NCBI GenBank assembly: GCA_028874195.1
Contig: JAPPLM010000054.1
Span: 1-64,000, forward strand
DNA length: 64,000 nt
Direction of reading: 5' to 3'
From: Chloroflexota bacterium
GTDB lineage: Bacteria; Chloroflexota; UBA11872; VXOZ01
Shown here: one piece after another, positions 18,348 to 26,840 of the stretch
Layout: every line of letters begins with the position of its first letter
Position numbering within the stretch: the first letter of the stretch is position 1
Made by a program: the position numbers and the translations under genes
The notes under the pieces: generated by a model
What the model was told of the DNA's origin: nothing
Seen by the model: only the letters and a program-made list of their open reading frames with translations
Databases searched by the model: none

Positions 18348-19514
18348 TCACCAAGCTGCTTGATAGACGGCCAGGACTTCCTCCGGGCCAAAATCACGCG
18401 CGTTATTTTCCAAGAGGCGGCGAATAGTGAAGGCCTCTTCCGCCAGAGCGGGGAGCGAAGCTCCTTGTACGCCAAAGTCGACGAGCCGTGTCGGCGTTTT
18501 CAGTGTACGCAGCAGTTCTTGAACCGTAGCGAGCACGTCGCCGCATTTTGCCTGGGCGCTGCGCGTGTCGCTCTCGTCGCAGAGCGCAGCGTAGGACTCG
18601 GGGCAAGTAGCCATGTTTTGCTCTAGGACGTGCGGCAACAGGATTGCGTTGGCAATGCCGTGGGGCACGCCAATGCGGCCGCCCAGCGGGTAGGCAAGGG
18701 CATGCACGGCGCCAGCGCCAGCGTTGGCAACGGCGATTCCGGCATACAGGGCTGCCCGGGACATATGACTCCGTGCCTCCAGGCCTTTCCCATCCGCGAC
18801 TACGCGGGGGAGCCACTGCACGATGAGACGAAACGCTGCGCGTGAATAGAGCCGGCTCATTGGGCTCGCTCGCCGTGCCGCGAACGATTCTATCGCATGG
18901 GTGAGCGCGTCCAAACCGCTTGCTAACGTGATGCTCTCCGGTAAGCTGTGCGTAAACATAGGATCGACGACGGCTACCACCGGATGGGCGTACGTTCCCG
19001 CGAGGCGGCGCTTGCGCTCTTGAAACGCGACGATTGCCCCCGCGGTCGCCTCCGCGCCCGAACCTGCCGTGGTGGGCAGGAGAAAGAGCGGCAAGCCCGG
19101 CTCGAGGCTAGTGTCCTCACGATCGAGGAAACTCGCCAAAGGTTCTGTACAGGAGGCGAAGCCGCCCACTATCTTCGCGCTGTCGAGCACACTCCCGCCG
19201 CCCACACCCACCACTACCGCCGCACGCTGCTTTGCGGCAAACGAGCGGCAACGCTCTACGTCGTCCAGATGGGGTTCCGGTGGAATGTCCTGGAAGCAGA
19301 CAACCTCGCTCCCAGCGGCAGTCAAGGCGCTTGCGACTGTCGTAGCCACACCGGCAGCGACGAGACCGGGATCGGTAATCAACAAAACGCGCTCAGTCGA
19401 GCGCGCGCGCACCAGTGCAGGGAGTTTTCGATAGACTCCTGGTCCAAAGTGGATTTCCTGCGGAATCCGAAAGGAGAATACCTGAGACACACGAGAATCC
19501 CCTTGGCTGCGCAC
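18348..19514 (-). CDS. Iron-containing alcohol dehydrogenase
   Basis: The 388-residue group III dehydrogenase has the GGGSVLDSAK nucleotide-binding motif and LPTTAGSGAEAT. Metal ligands lie in SGLDALTHAIES (Asp, His) and in HALAYPLGG and VPHGIANAILLPH (His, His). The family reduces aldehydes or oxidises alcohols with NAD(P), using Fe2+ or Zn2+. The overall pattern is close to maleylacetate-reductase and 1,3-propanediol-dehydrogenase-like members, but the substrate is undetermined. The first codon is GTG at 19514, and a second in-frame GTG eight codons later is possible. Confidence 0.85.
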   Translation of the reverse strand: MRSQGDSRVSQVFSFRIPQEIHFGPGVYRKLPALVRARSTERVLLITDPGLVAAGVATTVASALTAAGSEVVCFQDIPPEPHLDDVERCRSFAAKQRAAVVVGVGGGSVLDSAKIVGGFASCTEPLASFLDREDTSLEPGLPLFLLPTTAGSGAEATAGAIVAFQERKRRLAGTYAHPVVAVVDPMFTHSLPESITLASGLDALTHAIESFAARRASPMSRLYSRAAFRLIVQWLPRVVADGKGLEARSHMSRAALYAGIAVANAGAGAVHALAYPLGGRIGVPHGIANAILLPHVLEQNMATCPESYAALCDESDTRSAQAKCGDVLATVQELLRTLKTPTRLVDFGVQGASLPALAEEAFTIRRLLENNARDFGPEEVLAVYQAAW

Positions 19515-19618
19515 CCCAGCCCGGACGGACTGTGCTCAACATTGTAGCACAATGCACGAGAAGCTATTTCAAAGAAACTCCGTCACCCAGGCTCTTGCCG
19601 GAGTCCTGGGGTGATGAA

Positions 19619-19650
19619 AAGATGGATTCCCGCTTTCGCGGGAATGACGG
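19619..19650. repeat. Dispersed repeat R2 (GATTCCCGCTTTCGCGGGAATGACGG)
   Basis: Perfect hairpin ATTCCCGC-TTTC-GCGGGAAT. It is adjacent to another imperfect inverted repeat (CGTCACCCAGG...CCTGGGGTGA, 19581-19614). Confidence 0.8.
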
Positions 19651-19700
19651 AGTCTCTCGTGCTATTTTCATGGTAATGACGAGCGTTTTTGAACGCAGCG

Positions 19701-20732
19701 CTATCCCACGAGCCGCACGATGTCGCGATAGGTAATCAGCACCATAAGCGTAAGCAGTATGATGATTCCCGCGAAGTTGATGGCGGCCTCGCGCTTGGGA
19801 TCGATTGGGCGGCCGCGCACCATCTCCACGACGGTAAACACGAAGCGGGCGCCGTCGAGACCGGGAAAGGGCAGCAGGTTGATAATTGCCAGGTTGATGC
19901 TCAGGAATCCCGTAAACGTGAGCAGTTGAGAGATGCCCGAACGCGCCACTTGTCCGGTCAGCGACGCAATGCCTACCGGGCCCAGAACATCCCCTTCTTC
20001 GGCGCCTTGAATCAGACTGGCAATCCCTATCCCAATGATGGCAAACATCTCGCCCGTGCGTACGATGCCGCGCCACGCCGCTTCCCACGGCCAATAGCGC
20101 TTGATGGTGTGCTCCGGCAGTAGCACGATGCCGACAGCCAGGCGCTCGATCTGCGGGTCGTACTCGGGTATCACGTCAAATGTCTGCTGCTTGCCTTCCC
20201 GTTCGATGGACAGATGAAGCGGCGCGCCGGCCTGCGCATTGCCAATCTGCTCGCGTACGTGCGCCAGTGCAGTGACGGCAACATCGTTGATGGTGAGTAT
20301 GTGGTCGCCGGCCTGCAGGCCGACCGCCGCCGCCGGACTCTCCGGCACTACTTCCTGCACGAAGATGCGGTCGGTATACTCAGGTACGCCAAGCATGAAG
20401 GCCATGGTGAAGAGTACCGGCGCGATGAGGATGTTCATGGCTACACCGGCCAAGATCACCACCGCGCGCTCCGCCGGCCGCTTGCTCATGAAGCTGCCGG
20501 GCTCCGCGCCGCCGAACTCGCCGAACATGCGGACAAAGCCGCCCAACGGCAGCAGATTGAGCGAGTAGAGGGTATCGCCAACGCGCCGTGAGATGAGCCG
20601 CGGCGGCCAACCGATGCCGAACTCCACCACGTGGATACCAACGCGCCGCGCCGCTACGAAATGGCCGATCTCATGGGCAAGAATCAGCAGCGAAAGGACG
20701 AATAGAAACGCAAGAATCGTGATTAGCATCAC
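19701..20732 (-). CDS. rseP: RIP metalloprotease RseP (site-2 protease)
   Basis: This 343-residue intramembrane zinc protease cleaves membrane-anchored substrates such as anti-sigma factors. The active-site HEIGHF motif lies near residues 20-25 in the first helix, and the third ligand region is FPGLDGARF. Between them is a PDZ domain (about 120-200, ending VGLQAGDHILTINDV). Several transmembrane helices fit the usual four-span topology. It follows dxr on the same strand, the conserved dxr-rseP order of many bacteria, although here 287 bp of repeat-bearing DNA separates them. The usual uppS and cdsA genes are absent upstream. Confidence 0.93.
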   Translation of the reverse strand: MMLITILAFLFVLSLLILAHEIGHFVAARRVGIHVVEFGIGWPPRLISRRVGDTLYSLNLLPLGGFVRMFGEFGGAEPGSFMSKRPAERAVVILAGVAMNILIAPVLFTMAFMLGVPEYTDRIFVQEVVPESPAAAVGLQAGDHILTINDVAVTALAHVREQIGNAQAGAPLHLSIEREGKQQTFDVIPEYDPQIERLAVGIVLLPEHTIKRYWPWEAAWRGIVRTGEMFAIIGIGIASLIQGAEEGDVLGPVGIASLTGQVARSGISQLLTFTGFLSINLAIINLLPFPGLDGARFVFTVVEMVRGRPIDPKREAAINFAGIIILLTLMVLITYRDIVRLVG

Positions 20733-20853
20733 ACGATCCGTTTCGGAACAAGCACTACTCTGCTTTGATCTTGTCTCATGAAGCCCATCGTTTCCATGGG
20801 AATCTCATGTTCTTAACGTGGGATTCGTCATTACCATGAAAATAGCCAATCTA

Positions 20854-20927
20854 CCGTTCGCCCCCGTATCGTTCGATACGCTGTATCGAGTACGGGGCAG
20901 GCTCTGAGCATCGTCGAAGGGTGAACG
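20854..20927. repeat. Dispersed repeat R5 (CCGTTC...GTACGGGGCAGGCTCTGAGC...GTGAACG)
   Basis: A compound inverted repeat with outer CCGTTC/GAACG arms and an inner CCCCGTATC/GTACGGGG pair. The inner part recurs at 44223-44326 and, inverted and shortened, at about 37889-37913. Confidence 0.7.
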
Positions 20928-21007
20928 CCGGAGGAAATTGGTAGCACAGCTTACGGAGAGATCGAAGTCCATTTTCATTCCCTTGTGCGGCTTGGGCAAA
21001 GCCATGG

Positions 21008-21075
21008 TGATACCCGCTTTCACGGGAATCCATCCCCTTCTCCTCTCTGGACTCCGGCTTCCGCCGGAGTGACGG
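21008..21075. repeat. Two R2-type hairpins overlapping the dxr 3' end
   Basis: ACCCGCTTTCACGGG (21012-21026) and ACTCCGGCTTCCGCCGGAGTGACGG (21051-21075) are two variants of the R2 hairpin. The dxr reading frame runs through both and ends at 21020. Confidence 0.8.
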
Positions 21076-22219
21076 ATAAGCCTAACGCATTCTCCATCAG
21101 TCGCTGCCTTGTCTCCGCAGCCACAGTCAGCACGTGGTCCAGGGACTCCACCGGCGCGCTTTCATGGGCATCTAACGCTCGTGCAATCAGGCGGGGTATG
21201 TCAAGAAAGCCAAGCGCACCCTTCAGGAAAAGCTCCACGGCGACCTCGTCGGCGGCGCAGAGCACCGTCGGCGCGGTGCCGCCCGTTTCCGCTGCTTGGC
21301 GGGCCAGCGCCAGGCAGGGAAAGCGCGCAGCATCAGGCTCGGAGAACTCCAGCACCGGCGCTCTTGCAAAGTCGAGACCGCCCCAGTGCGTCGGCAGCCG
21401 TTCCGGATAGCTCAGCGCGTGCTGGATGGGCAAGCGCATGTCGGGATGGCTCAATTGCGCCTTTACTGCGCCGTCCACGAACTCCACCAGCGCGTGCACA
21501 ATGCTCTGCGGATGAATCACAACGTCGATCTTGGCAAGCGGCAGGCCAAACAGCCATTGCGCCTCGATGATCTCCAGGCCCTTGTTGAGCAGCGTAGCCG
21601 AGTCTACGGTGATCTTGGCGCCCATGGACCACGTGGGATGTTGCAGGGCCTGCGCCGGCGTGACTGCCGCCAGTTCCCGCTCTGATGCCGTGCGGAAAGG
21701 GCCGCCGGACGCCGCCAGGATGAGACGCCGGATCGCGGCAGTATTCTCGCCGCGCAAGCACTGCCAGACGGCGCTGTGTTCGCTGTCGGTCGGCAAGACG
21801 GCGGCTCCGCTCGCGGCGGCTGCTTGCATGACCAGGCCCCCGGCCATGACGAGGGTCTCTTTGTTCGCCAGCGCCACGTCCTGTCCGCGCTCCAGCGCGG
21901 CCATAGTTGCCCGCGCGCCGACCATGCCCGGCGTGCCCACGACGGTTACGTCAGCCTCTACCTCCCAAATGAGTTGCGTGAGGCCGTCGTCTCCCGAGAA
22001 AACCTGCGTGCCTGCTCCCATGTGGCGCGCCACGCTGCCGTCCACGCAGTACGCCGCCTCCGGCTGGAACTCGGCAATCTGCGCCGCCAGCGCGCGTACG
22101 GCGCTCCCGGAGGCCAAACCTACGACATGGAACGTTTCCGGGTTCGCCCGAATTACATCGAGAGTCTGTTTGCCGATGGACCCGGTAGAGCCCAGCACCA
22201 CAACACGCTTCTTCACCAA
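21020..22219 (-). CDS. dxr: 1-deoxy-D-xylulose 5-phosphate reductoisomerase
   Basis: Second step of the MEP isoprenoid pathway: DXP plus NADPH gives 2-C-methyl-D-erythritol 4-phosphate. The NADPH motif GSTGSIGKQTLD is at the N-terminus. Metal and substrate motifs follow, including LPTDSEHSAVWQ, ASGGPFR, HPTWSMGAKITVDSATL and NKGLEIIEA. The 399-residue length is near normal. The last 18 residues (after the family's LMENALGL-type end) read SVTPAEAGVQRGEGDGFP and are translated from an intergenic hairpin repeat, so the C-terminal tail is probably an acquired extension. The start codon is GTG. It precedes rseP on the same strand. Confidence 0.95.
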   Translation of the reverse strand: MVKKRVVVLGSTGSIGKQTLDVIRANPETFHVVGLASGSAVRALAAQIAEFQPEAAYCVDGSVARHMGAGTQVFSGDDGLTQLIWEVEADVTVVGTPGMVGARATMAALERGQDVALANKETLVMAGGLVMQAAAASGAAVLPTDSEHSAVWQCLRGENTAAIRRLILAASGGPFRTASERELAAVTPAQALQHPTWSMGAKITVDSATLLNKGLEIIEAQWLFGLPLAKIDVVIHPQSIVHALVEFVDGAVKAQLSHPDMRLPIQHALSYPERLPTHWGGLDFARAPVLEFSEPDAARFPCLALARQAAETGGTAPTVLCAADEVAVELFLKGALGFLDIPRLIARALDAHESAPVESLDHVLTVAAETRQRLMENALGLSVTPAEAGVQRGEGDGFP

Positions 22220-22298
22220 CTGCCATTCCTAACGCACACTGCGCGACGACCAGTCTTTTCCATTATACGGCAGCCCGCCCCGCTGAACGCCCGTTCGC

Positions 22299-22322
22299 AA
22301 ATGTCAGGTAATGCGTTGACAG
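22299..22322. repeat. Solo copy of an IS-like terminus (AAATGTC..GTAATGCGTTGACAG)
   Basis: These 24 bases match the inner-to-outer end of the element at 29133-29398 almost exactly. It is followed by a 9-bp inverted repeat, CAGATTTGG (22320) and CCAAATCTG (22353). It is probably a leftover end of a deleted element. Confidence 0.5.
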
Positions 22323-22419
22323 ATTTGGGGGCAAGAGCAAGAGTGTCATGTACCAAATCTGGAGGTGCCCGCTGTGCGGCAATCGCAGTGACCGCACCCT
22401 TGAAAAATCAGAAGAAGCT

Positions 22420-22994
22420 CTAAGGGAATAACCCGCGCAAAATGACCCAGATGTTGCTGTAGACTGCGCCCACCCAGAAGATACCGTTGAGCGTGGTGCC
22501 GATAACGACGAGGACATAGGCGCGTATTCCCCTAATCCGCAGGAGCCAGATCAGCGGCAAACCTGCCATGGCTGGACCGGAGAACGTATAGACCGCCAGA
22601 ATCCCCAGGTCACGCCGCAATGCCGACGCGCGAACAGTCGCCGGACCCGCTCCAAGCGCCTCGTCTTGGCGCGTATCCAATCGGAGAGATCGAGCTCGAG
22701 CAGAAGCAGGTAAAGCAGCGCGCCGTTCAAGACGATCATCACCAGGATGGTGGCGGTGGTGGCGACGAAGGTGTTGTAACGCAGAATGAGAAAGTTGGAA
22801 AAGATCGTGACGATGATGTCGATGGACGGCCAGAGCGCAAGCGTGACCACTCGCCGCAGATACTTCCTCACGGTGAGAGGATCGACCTTGCGCGGCGAGA
22901 CGCGGTTGACGATGGTCGTCACGCGGGATTCCAGTTGCCGGTCTTCCGGCTGCTGATCCGGTGTTGCAGGGTTCATAGGAATTGACTTGTCCAT
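22420..22994 (-). pseudogene. Small membrane protein split by a frameshift
   Basis: Two minus-strand frames join into one plausible membrane protein of about 190 residues. The first frame (22994 down to 22551) carries three hydrophobic segments, then runs into a Cys/Trp-rich nonsense tail after RRLERVRRLFA. The second frame (to 22420) continues with LGILAVYTFSGPAMAG, LIWLLRIRGIRAYVLVVIG and a final helix. A single-base indel near 22610-22640 would restore one protein with about five spans. It could be a real pseudogene or a sequencing or assembly error. The family is not recognised. Confidence 0.5.
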
Positions 22995-23416
22995 TGGAAA
23001 ATGGCTTGTCTCGGCGTATGGTGCAGTTGGCCGGCGCCCGAACTAATCGCGCCCGGCGGGAAGTTTGCGGGAAGTCATGGTAGGAAGCGCTGGTTTTTCA
23101 GGTACCGTATGGCTCCTACTCTATATAAACTACCCTTAAGACCATTGTAATCTTACCGTGTGTTTATTTACTAGTATGTGACAAGTATAATTCCAAAGCT
23201 TAGCTATGACTTTTAACTGTCAAGACGACCGTAGTAAAGCTCAGTGAGAATCTCGGTCGTTGATCCTCGAAGACGACGCGCAGAATGGACTATAGTGCTC
23301 TCCCTGTGTCAAGCACGAGGCCGCCGCGCTTGAAATAACGCCACTTGTATGTGGTGCTCATATAGAGATAGTGAAGCCTGTCGACTAACTGTTGGGCAAA
23401 TGGGCCCTAGGCTGCG
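22995..23416. other. AT-richer intergenic gap without genes
   Basis: This 422-bp stretch has lower GC than its neighbours (for example 23115-23220, with TATATAAAC and TTATTTACTAG). I see no coding frame, tRNA or repeat copy. It could hold promoters or an uncharacterised RNA. Confidence 0.4.
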
Positions 23417-24712
23417 TCAGCGGCCAATGACCGTATCCATACCCACGAGGGGGACGTTGGTGACGAGCGAGGCCTCGAGGCTGAGCGCGCGCAGATCCTC
23501 TGCTTCTAGGTCGTGAACATTGGCCTTGCCGCACGCCCGCGCCAGCAGTTGGATTTCCTGGGTCAACGCGGCGATGAAGTTTGCCATGCGGCGTGCCGCG
23601 TCGGTGAATCCCGGCAAGTCGGCAATTGCCGTGGGGCCGGATTCCCCGCTGTCTTCACCTGCCGCGCATAGGCCTGCGCTATCAGTCGCGCCGTCACCTT
23701 GGGCATTCACGTGCTGCGTCCACGGCTCCAGGGAGTTTAACGCCGCTGTGCCGATGGATACGGCGTTCACGCCCAGGGCCAGCGCCTTGGCGACGTCGGC
23801 GCCGCTGCGAATGCCGCCACAAAGAATCAGGTTAACTTCGTCCTCCAGTCCCAATTCTTCCAAGGCGCGCCGCGCCTGGCACACGGCCGCGATGCCCGGG
23901 ACGCCGGTATTTTGGTTCAATATCGCGGGACCGGTGGAAGCGCCGGCTTCCATACCTTCTACCGTTATGATGTCCGCGCCAGCCTTGGCCGCCAGTTGCA
24001 CGTCGTCATAGACGTGGGCGGCGCTGATCTTTACGATGATGGGTATCCGCCAGTCGGTTGCTTCGCGCAGTTCCTCAACCTTTTTCGGGAGATCGTCTGA
24101 GCCCACCCAATCGGGATGCCGTGTCGGCGCGTGGGAAAGACGCGAATAGGCCGTTTCTGGCAGCGTACCTGCCAACTGCGCTTCTTCTCGACTGTTGCGA
24201 GACGGCATGCCAATACTTGGACTAAGCCCCCGCACGCTCACGAGCTCGATTACGTCGGACTGGAGCATGTGACGCGGATCGAAATCGATGCGGCTTGGCA
24301 GCACTTCATAGGAGAGCATGGTCGCATGCTCCCGCTCGGCCGCCAACATCCCACCGTAACCGGTGGTGTAGAGTGTGCCGGCCCGGGCGGAACCAGAGGC
24401 CAGCGCCGCCCGCACGGCAGGCGACAGTAGCTTGGCGCCCATGCCAGCGATCGTTACCGGGGTGCTGAGCACGAGCGGCTGCGCGGCGAACCGCGTCCCT
24501 AGGGTCGTGGCGGTCGTGCACTGCTCGTAGAAGGCTTCCAGCGGCACGCGGCTGAGCGAGCACGGGATTAGCGTAAGGTCATCGAAGGTTGGAAAACTCC
24601 GGGACCGGCCGGAACGCCCAGCGCCCACGTGCCCGGCGGGAGCATTGATCTTCGCTTCGGCTATTGCCTCAGCGGGTTGGAGCGTGCCCTGCGGGCTTTC
24701 AGGCGCATCCAT
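23417..24712 (-). CDS. Glutamate-synthase-like FMN domain protein (GlxD/MgsC type)
   Basis: The 431-residue protein matches the FMN-binding (alpha/beta barrel) domain of GOGAT. It has LSRVPLEAF, IAGMGAKLLS, YEVLPSRI, HPDWVGSDDLPKKVEELRE, PIIVKISAAHVYDDVQLA, ADIITVEGMEAGAS and CGGIRSGADVAKALALG. The segment where large GltB subunits bind their 3Fe-4S cluster has only one Cys here. I recall a similar loss of the cysteine triad in stand-alone GlxD/MgsC proteins. It is the last gene of a three-gene set in the order amidotransferase, GXGXG, FMN, the order of glxBCD/mgsABC (N-methylglutamate synthase). The reaction is uncertain: glutamate or N-alkylglutamate formation. Confidence 0.8.
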   Translation of the reverse strand: MDAPESPQGTLQPAEAIAEAKINAPAGHVGAGRSGRSRSFPTFDDLTLIPCSLSRVPLEAFYEQCTTATTLGTRFAAQPLVLSTPVTIAGMGAKLLSPAVRAALASGSARAGTLYTTGYGGMLAAEREHATMLSYEVLPSRIDFDPRHMLQSDVIELVSVRGLSPSIGMPSRNSREEAQLAGTLPETAYSRLSHAPTRHPDWVGSDDLPKKVEELREATDWRIPIIVKISAAHVYDDVQLAAKAGADIITVEGMEAGASTGPAILNQNTGVPGIAAVCQARRALEELGLEDEVNLILCGGIRSGADVAKALALGVNAVSIGTAALNSLEPWTQHVNAQGDGATDSAGLCAAGEDSGESGPTAIADLPGFTDAARRMANFIAALTQEIQLLARACGKANVHDLEAEDLRALSLEASLVTNVPLVGMDTVIGR

Positions 24713-24720
24713 ATTCCGTC

Positions 24721-25386
24721 CTAGCCTCCTGTGCGTGGTTCGTCAGCCGCGCCGCGAACGCAAAACTTGCGAAAGGGTCGCGCATGTGAAAGACCCGCGG
24801 TGGCGACGATTCCCTCAATGCGAGCACATTCATCCGATGCCAACTCCGACTCCGCCACACCTTCTCCTAGCTGCTTGACCGCGCCGGCCACATAAATGCG
24901 GCCGCCGTTCATACCGTGCCCCAACCGCTCACTGGCGTTGCCGCATACGATGAGTGCGCCGTCGTGCATCATGAACCCGCTCATGAATCCGACGTTGCCC
25001 CCTATCACCACCATACCACCAACCATGCCGATTCCGGTGCGCGCGGCCGCATTGCCGTGCACACAGACAAGTCCGCCATGAATCGCCGCGCCGGTGGCAT
25101 TGCCCGCGTTGCCGCGTACGACAACGCTGCCGCTCTGAAGGCCTTCACCGGTGCTCCAGCCGGCGCTGCCGTGGATCTCAACCGTCGGCCCATCGCCCAT
25201 GGCGCCGCAATAGTAGCCGACGCTCCCGGCAAAGATAAGGTGCACGGGCTCGAACAACGCCACGCCGAGACTGTGCCGGCCCCGGGGATCGTAGACGTGG
25301 ATGTCTTGTTCGCCCTGCTCGATTGCGTGGCGAATGAGCTGGTTTACTTCCCTTGTGGAACGATCGACAGCCTCGATGAAGAACAT
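24721..25386 (-). CDS. Glutamate-synthase-like GXGXG domain protein (GlxC/MgsB type)
   Basis: This protein of about 221 residues is dominated by a right-handed beta-helix of GXGXG repeats (GNAGNATGAAIHGG, GNAAARTGIGMVGG, GNVGFMSGFMMHDG, GNASERLGHGMNGG). That is the third domain of glutamate synthase alpha subunits, encoded separately. It is structural and couples the amidotransferase and FMN domains. Either ATG 25386 or GTG 25395 could be the start. The gap to the upstream amidotransferase is 0-9 bases and to the downstream FMN gene 8 bases, so the three form one operon and presumably one complex. Confidence 0.82.
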   Translation of the reverse strand: MFFIEAVDRSTREVNQLIRHAIEQGEQDIHVYDPRGRHSLGVALFEPVHLIFAGSVGYYCGAMGDGPTVEIHGSAGWSTGEGLQSGSVVVRGNAGNATGAAIHGGLVCVHGNAAARTGIGMVGGMVVIGGNVGFMSGFMMHDGALIVCGNASERLGHGMNGGRIYVAGAVKQLGEGVAESELASDECARIEGIVATAGLSHARPFRKFCVRGAADEPRTGG

Positions 25387-25395
25387 AGTGACCAC

Positions 25396-26352
25396 TTAGG
25401 GTAAGGCGGTTCGTTCTGGAGCTTCCAAAGGCGCTGGCGTCCGCGTGGGCCAGACGTGCACTTCCTTGGCATCCGGTTCCCACGTGACAAGCTCTTGTTC
25501 CATTCCTTCGCAGATCGCGGCGGCCTCAGAACTCACCGCTACGAATTCGTTCGTTTCTGCGATGACAAGCGGGCGTGCGCCCATCATGTCCTTGGCCGCG
25601 CCAAGTTCCTTGTCGGTTGCCGCTACATAGGCATATGTGCCGTCTAGGAGATGAAGCGACGTGCGCATTGCTTCTTCCAGCGAGGCTCCCTGTTCAATTT
25701 CCATGGCTAGACACGTGCCGACTACTTCCGCGTCATTGGTGGTAAAAAAGCGCTGACCCTGGGCTTCGTACCTACGGCGCAGCTTGTGGTAGTTGGTTAT
25801 CTGTCCGGTATGCGCCACCGCCATATCGGGCCGTGGCCGCGCCCAAAACGGCTGTGAATGGCTCACGTCTACGCGACTCTCCGTGGCAAGCCGGGCCTGG
25901 CCGATCATATGGGTTCCCCGGATCCCGGAGAGATTGTATTCCGCTTCGAGGTGCTCAATAGAACCGACGTCCTTAACGATACTGAGTCGCCGGCCAACGC
26001 TGAAACACTCAACATCACCGCCCTCGCTCATACCCTCAACAATGTCAACTATCCCATGAATGTCTTCGACTCTATCGAGGACGATCTGCAAGGCATGACC
26101 TACCATGCGCGACTTGACGACATTTGCTTTGCGGCCTACCCGCCGCACGACGCGCCCACTCAACGTGCGCACGTCTTCGCCTTCCATTTTCACCGCCACC
26201 AGCACCTGTCCGTACGTCTCCGGCACGAAGAATGCCGCCCCGGTCGAATCCGGTGCATACGGCGAGAGCGAACGCAGCATCTTGAGGGCAATGTCGCCGA
26301 TAGGCGCATACCCATCGCCAACTCGATCAAGGTAGCCGACTACGCCATACAT
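25396..26352 (-). CDS. Class II glutamine amidotransferase-like protein with Tyr at the Cys2 position (GlxB/MgsA type)
   Basis: The 318-residue protein has the class II (Ntn) amidotransferase fold signature, with RLATESRVDVSHSQPFWA, VAHTGQITNYHKLRR, FFTTNDAEVVG and LDGTYAYVAATD. The catalytic residue exposed after Met removal is normally Cys (MCGI...). Here the protein starts MYGVVG, read directly from ATG-TAT-GGC at 26352 down to 26344. With no N-terminal nucleophile, glutaminase activity is unlikely. It heads a three-gene operon with GXGXG and FMN proteins, so the complex may use free ammonia or an amine, as N-methylglutamate synthase does. Confidence 0.78.
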   Translation of the reverse strand: MYGVVGYLDRVGDGYAPIGDIALKMLRSLSPYAPDSTGAAFFVPETYGQVLVAVKMEGEDVRTLSGRVVRRVGRKANVVKSRMVGHALQIVLDRVEDIHGIVDIVEGMSEGGDVECFSVGRRLSIVKDVGSIEHLEAEYNLSGIRGTHMIGQARLATESRVDVSHSQPFWARPRPDMAVAHTGQITNYHKLRRRYEAQGQRFFTTNDAEVVGTCLAMEIEQGASLEEAMRTSLHLLDGTYAYVAATDKELGAAKDMMGARPLVIAETNEFVAVSSEAAAICEGMEQELVTWEPDAKEVHVWPTRTPAPLEAPERTALP

Positions 26353-26493
26353 GACTGCAACCTTTCTCCTTCTATCATACGCCTTTAGGCCAAGTCGTAC
26401 GCCTTCGCCGCTTCAGGCACGCCGAGAACCGGCCCGCAGCATCGGACAAGATTCACAGACGATGGCCGCTAGCGCAAATCCAGCGTTGCATGC

Positions 26494-26523
26494 TTGACCC
26501 TCTTTTTGCGCCGCTCCTATAAT
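26494..26523 (+). promoter_or_regulatory. Promoter for tRNA-Thr
   Basis: TTGACC (26494-26499) and TATAAT (26518-26523) are separated by 18 bases. They lie about 80 bases upstream of the tRNA. Confidence 0.7.
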
Positions 26524-26602
26524 TTAAGGGTGCCCTTAAGGGCAGATTTCAGCCGCGTGCGCGGTCTTCTAAAGACTCTTGTGGCACTGCATGGCTGAAC
26601 CC

Positions 26603-26674
26603 GCCGACGTAGCTCAATGGCAGAGCAGCGGTTTTGTAAACCGCAGGTTATGGGTTCGAATCCCTTCGTCGGCT
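26603..26674 (+). tRNA. tRNA-Thr (UGU anticodon)
   Basis: A 72-nt cloverleaf with acceptor GCCGACG/CGTCGGC, D arm GCTC/GAGC, anticodon stem GCGGT/ACCGC with loop TTTGTAA (anticodon TGT at 26635-26637), and T loop TTCGAAT. The T stem ATGGG/CCCTT contains one T-T mismatch. CCA is not encoded. Confidence 0.93.
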
Positions 26675-26840
26675 CCGATTCCAGTTGCTTGCGACAATTC
26701 CAACAGCGGGTGGTCAGTGCGCTGACGCACCCGCTTTGTTACTATTGACTTGCTACGAAAAGCAGCGAGCGCTGCCCCCAACCACGGTGCGCTCGCCTGC
26801 CGCACCACAGTCACACTACCCTGCATCAGGGAGGCGAGAC

